Positions 36,317 through 37,052 of a stretch of DNA of 37,052 nucleotides are shown here, piece after piece; the stretch's first letter is position 1; each line of letters begins with the position of its first letter. The notes beneath the pieces were generated by a model. The model was not told where the DNA came from and made no database searches. It saw only the letters and a list, made by a program, of their open reading frames with translations. This DNA comes from a virus, in IMG/VR virus record IMGVR_UViG_3300024520_000231, positions 1 to 37,052 of that record, one strand, 5' to 3'. The position numbers and the translations under genes were made by a program.

Positions 36317-37052
36317 TTAAGAAGGAATTATTCTAATCATAAAATTACCGTTTTCAAATGTATTATTTTGTGTTGTAACTATTTGTAATATAGTTCATTC
36401 ACCATCTCATCAGGCTATAGAAGTAGATAAATTAGCCCGTTTCCAAGCTCAGTTTTGATTATTGATTACACTGTCTTCTGTAGAATAATCAGTATTCATG
36501 TCTGTTATAGCTGTAGGCGGTGTAGGGTCTGCTGCTGCATTATAAGTCCATCAAGTAGCTTTATGGTGTAATAATGAAACATTAGCACTAGCATCTGTAG
36601 CTCATCATCTCCATGTAGCCTCAAATCATTGTATTTCAAAATTATTATTGTTATTATCCCAATATTTAGATAATCACCAATTACAAGTTTTAGCTGTTCA
36701 AGATGTATGATCTATACTTACTGCTCATATCCATTTTTTATCTGTTTCTACATAATCTCATACAGAAGCAGGGTGTGTAAATACTACAGCTTCTGTATCA
36801 CTTGTAGTTCTAACTCACGCATCTGTTACACTTGTTCATGTAAATGTTACAGTTAAGGTGTCGACCGTAGCTGCTCATAATACTAAAAACGCATGTGCTC
36901 AATATGCTCAATTAGCAGTTCATATTGTTTGTGTAGCAGTAAAATCATTATTAGTTCATGAAAATATATAATATCATCATATATAAAAAGTACCACTTCA
37001 TCATCAAGGACTTGTAAAAGACCATACTTTTTCACTTGCTTGAAAGTTTCTT
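36317..37052 (-). CDS. Tail fibre protein, C-terminal part (continues at position 731-1 if circular)
   Basis: An open frame of 245 codons that enters at the right edge without a start and ends with TAA at 36317. It is beta-rich with Gly/Ser/Thr-rich turns (SPGGGSGTFYIGGYY), many aromatic residues and a WTYNAAADPTPPTAITDM segment; almost all glycines are TGA. It is in the same strand and frame as the fibre start at 731 when the ends are joined: 736 + 731 = 1467 bases = 489 codons. The C-terminal domain could be a receptor-binding tip; no named family is recognisable. Confidence 0.75.

Noticed and set aside
1-37052. Reading TGA as tryptophan (code 4)
   Set aside because: It would place Trp in the P-loops of terminase and DnaB and in SLH and HNH glycine positions, and TGG Trp codons are also in use.
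1-37052. Many frameshifted or decaying genes
   Set aside because: The apparent breaks are all at TGA; with TGA as Gly the frames are intact.

Overview
The window looks like the complete, circularly permuted genome (about 37 kb) of a short-tailed, podovirus-like phage that infects a bacterium in which TGA encodes glycine (translation table 25: Absconditabacteria/SR1 or Gracilibacteria). With TGA read as a stop almost every gene looks shattered; with TGA as glycine they become long, tightly packed reading frames ending in TAA or TAG. Glycine, not tryptophan, is fixed by invariant motifs: the last Gly of the terminase P-loop (PPGSGKT), three glycines of the DnaB-type P-loop (GGFSNLGKS), the SLH domain of the lysin, and the DUF1064 and HNH proteins. 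TGG is still used for Trp. The open frame that runs off position 1 on the minus strand re-enters at 37052 on the same strand and in the same frame, so both edges appear to lie in one fibre gene of about 488 codons.

Late module (minus strand, read right to left from 24655 through the 1/37052 junction to 33994): an adaptor-like protein, a tail-hub-like protein, a structural protein, a 1373-residue internal-virion or tape-measure-like protein, a small RNA gene with its own promoter and terminator, a group of small regulators (including terminase small subunit, a MerR/excisionase-like HTH and an alpha-CTD-like helix-hairpin-helix protein), terminase large subunit, portal, scaffold, major capsid protein, an 861-residue repetitive protein, tail fibres (one with an S74 chaperone), then a lysis region with small membrane proteins and a C39-like/SLH lysin.

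Early module (plus strand, 24753 to 33997): it starts at a divergent promoter region with a PrsW-like intramembrane protease. Small unknown genes and two strongly structured RNA regions follow, then a winged-helix replication initiator with candidate origin repeats inside it, a DnaB-type helicase, a DUF1064 nuclease-like protein, a NUMOD/HNH homing endonuclease behind an attenuator-like leader, a second HNH protein, a putative annealing protein with a zinc ribbon, a NinB-like recombination protein and small regulators. Four plus-strand promoters share a 16-bp spacer. Most genes have no Shine-Dalgarno sequence but share an AT-rich leader (TTTTTTAAC type). A block of three lysis-side genes instead has clear Shine-Dalgarno sites and no TGA glycines.

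I see no integrase, CRISPR array, DNA polymerase or convincing tRNA gene, which suggests a lytic phage that depends on the host polymerase and the host tRNA-Gly(UCA).
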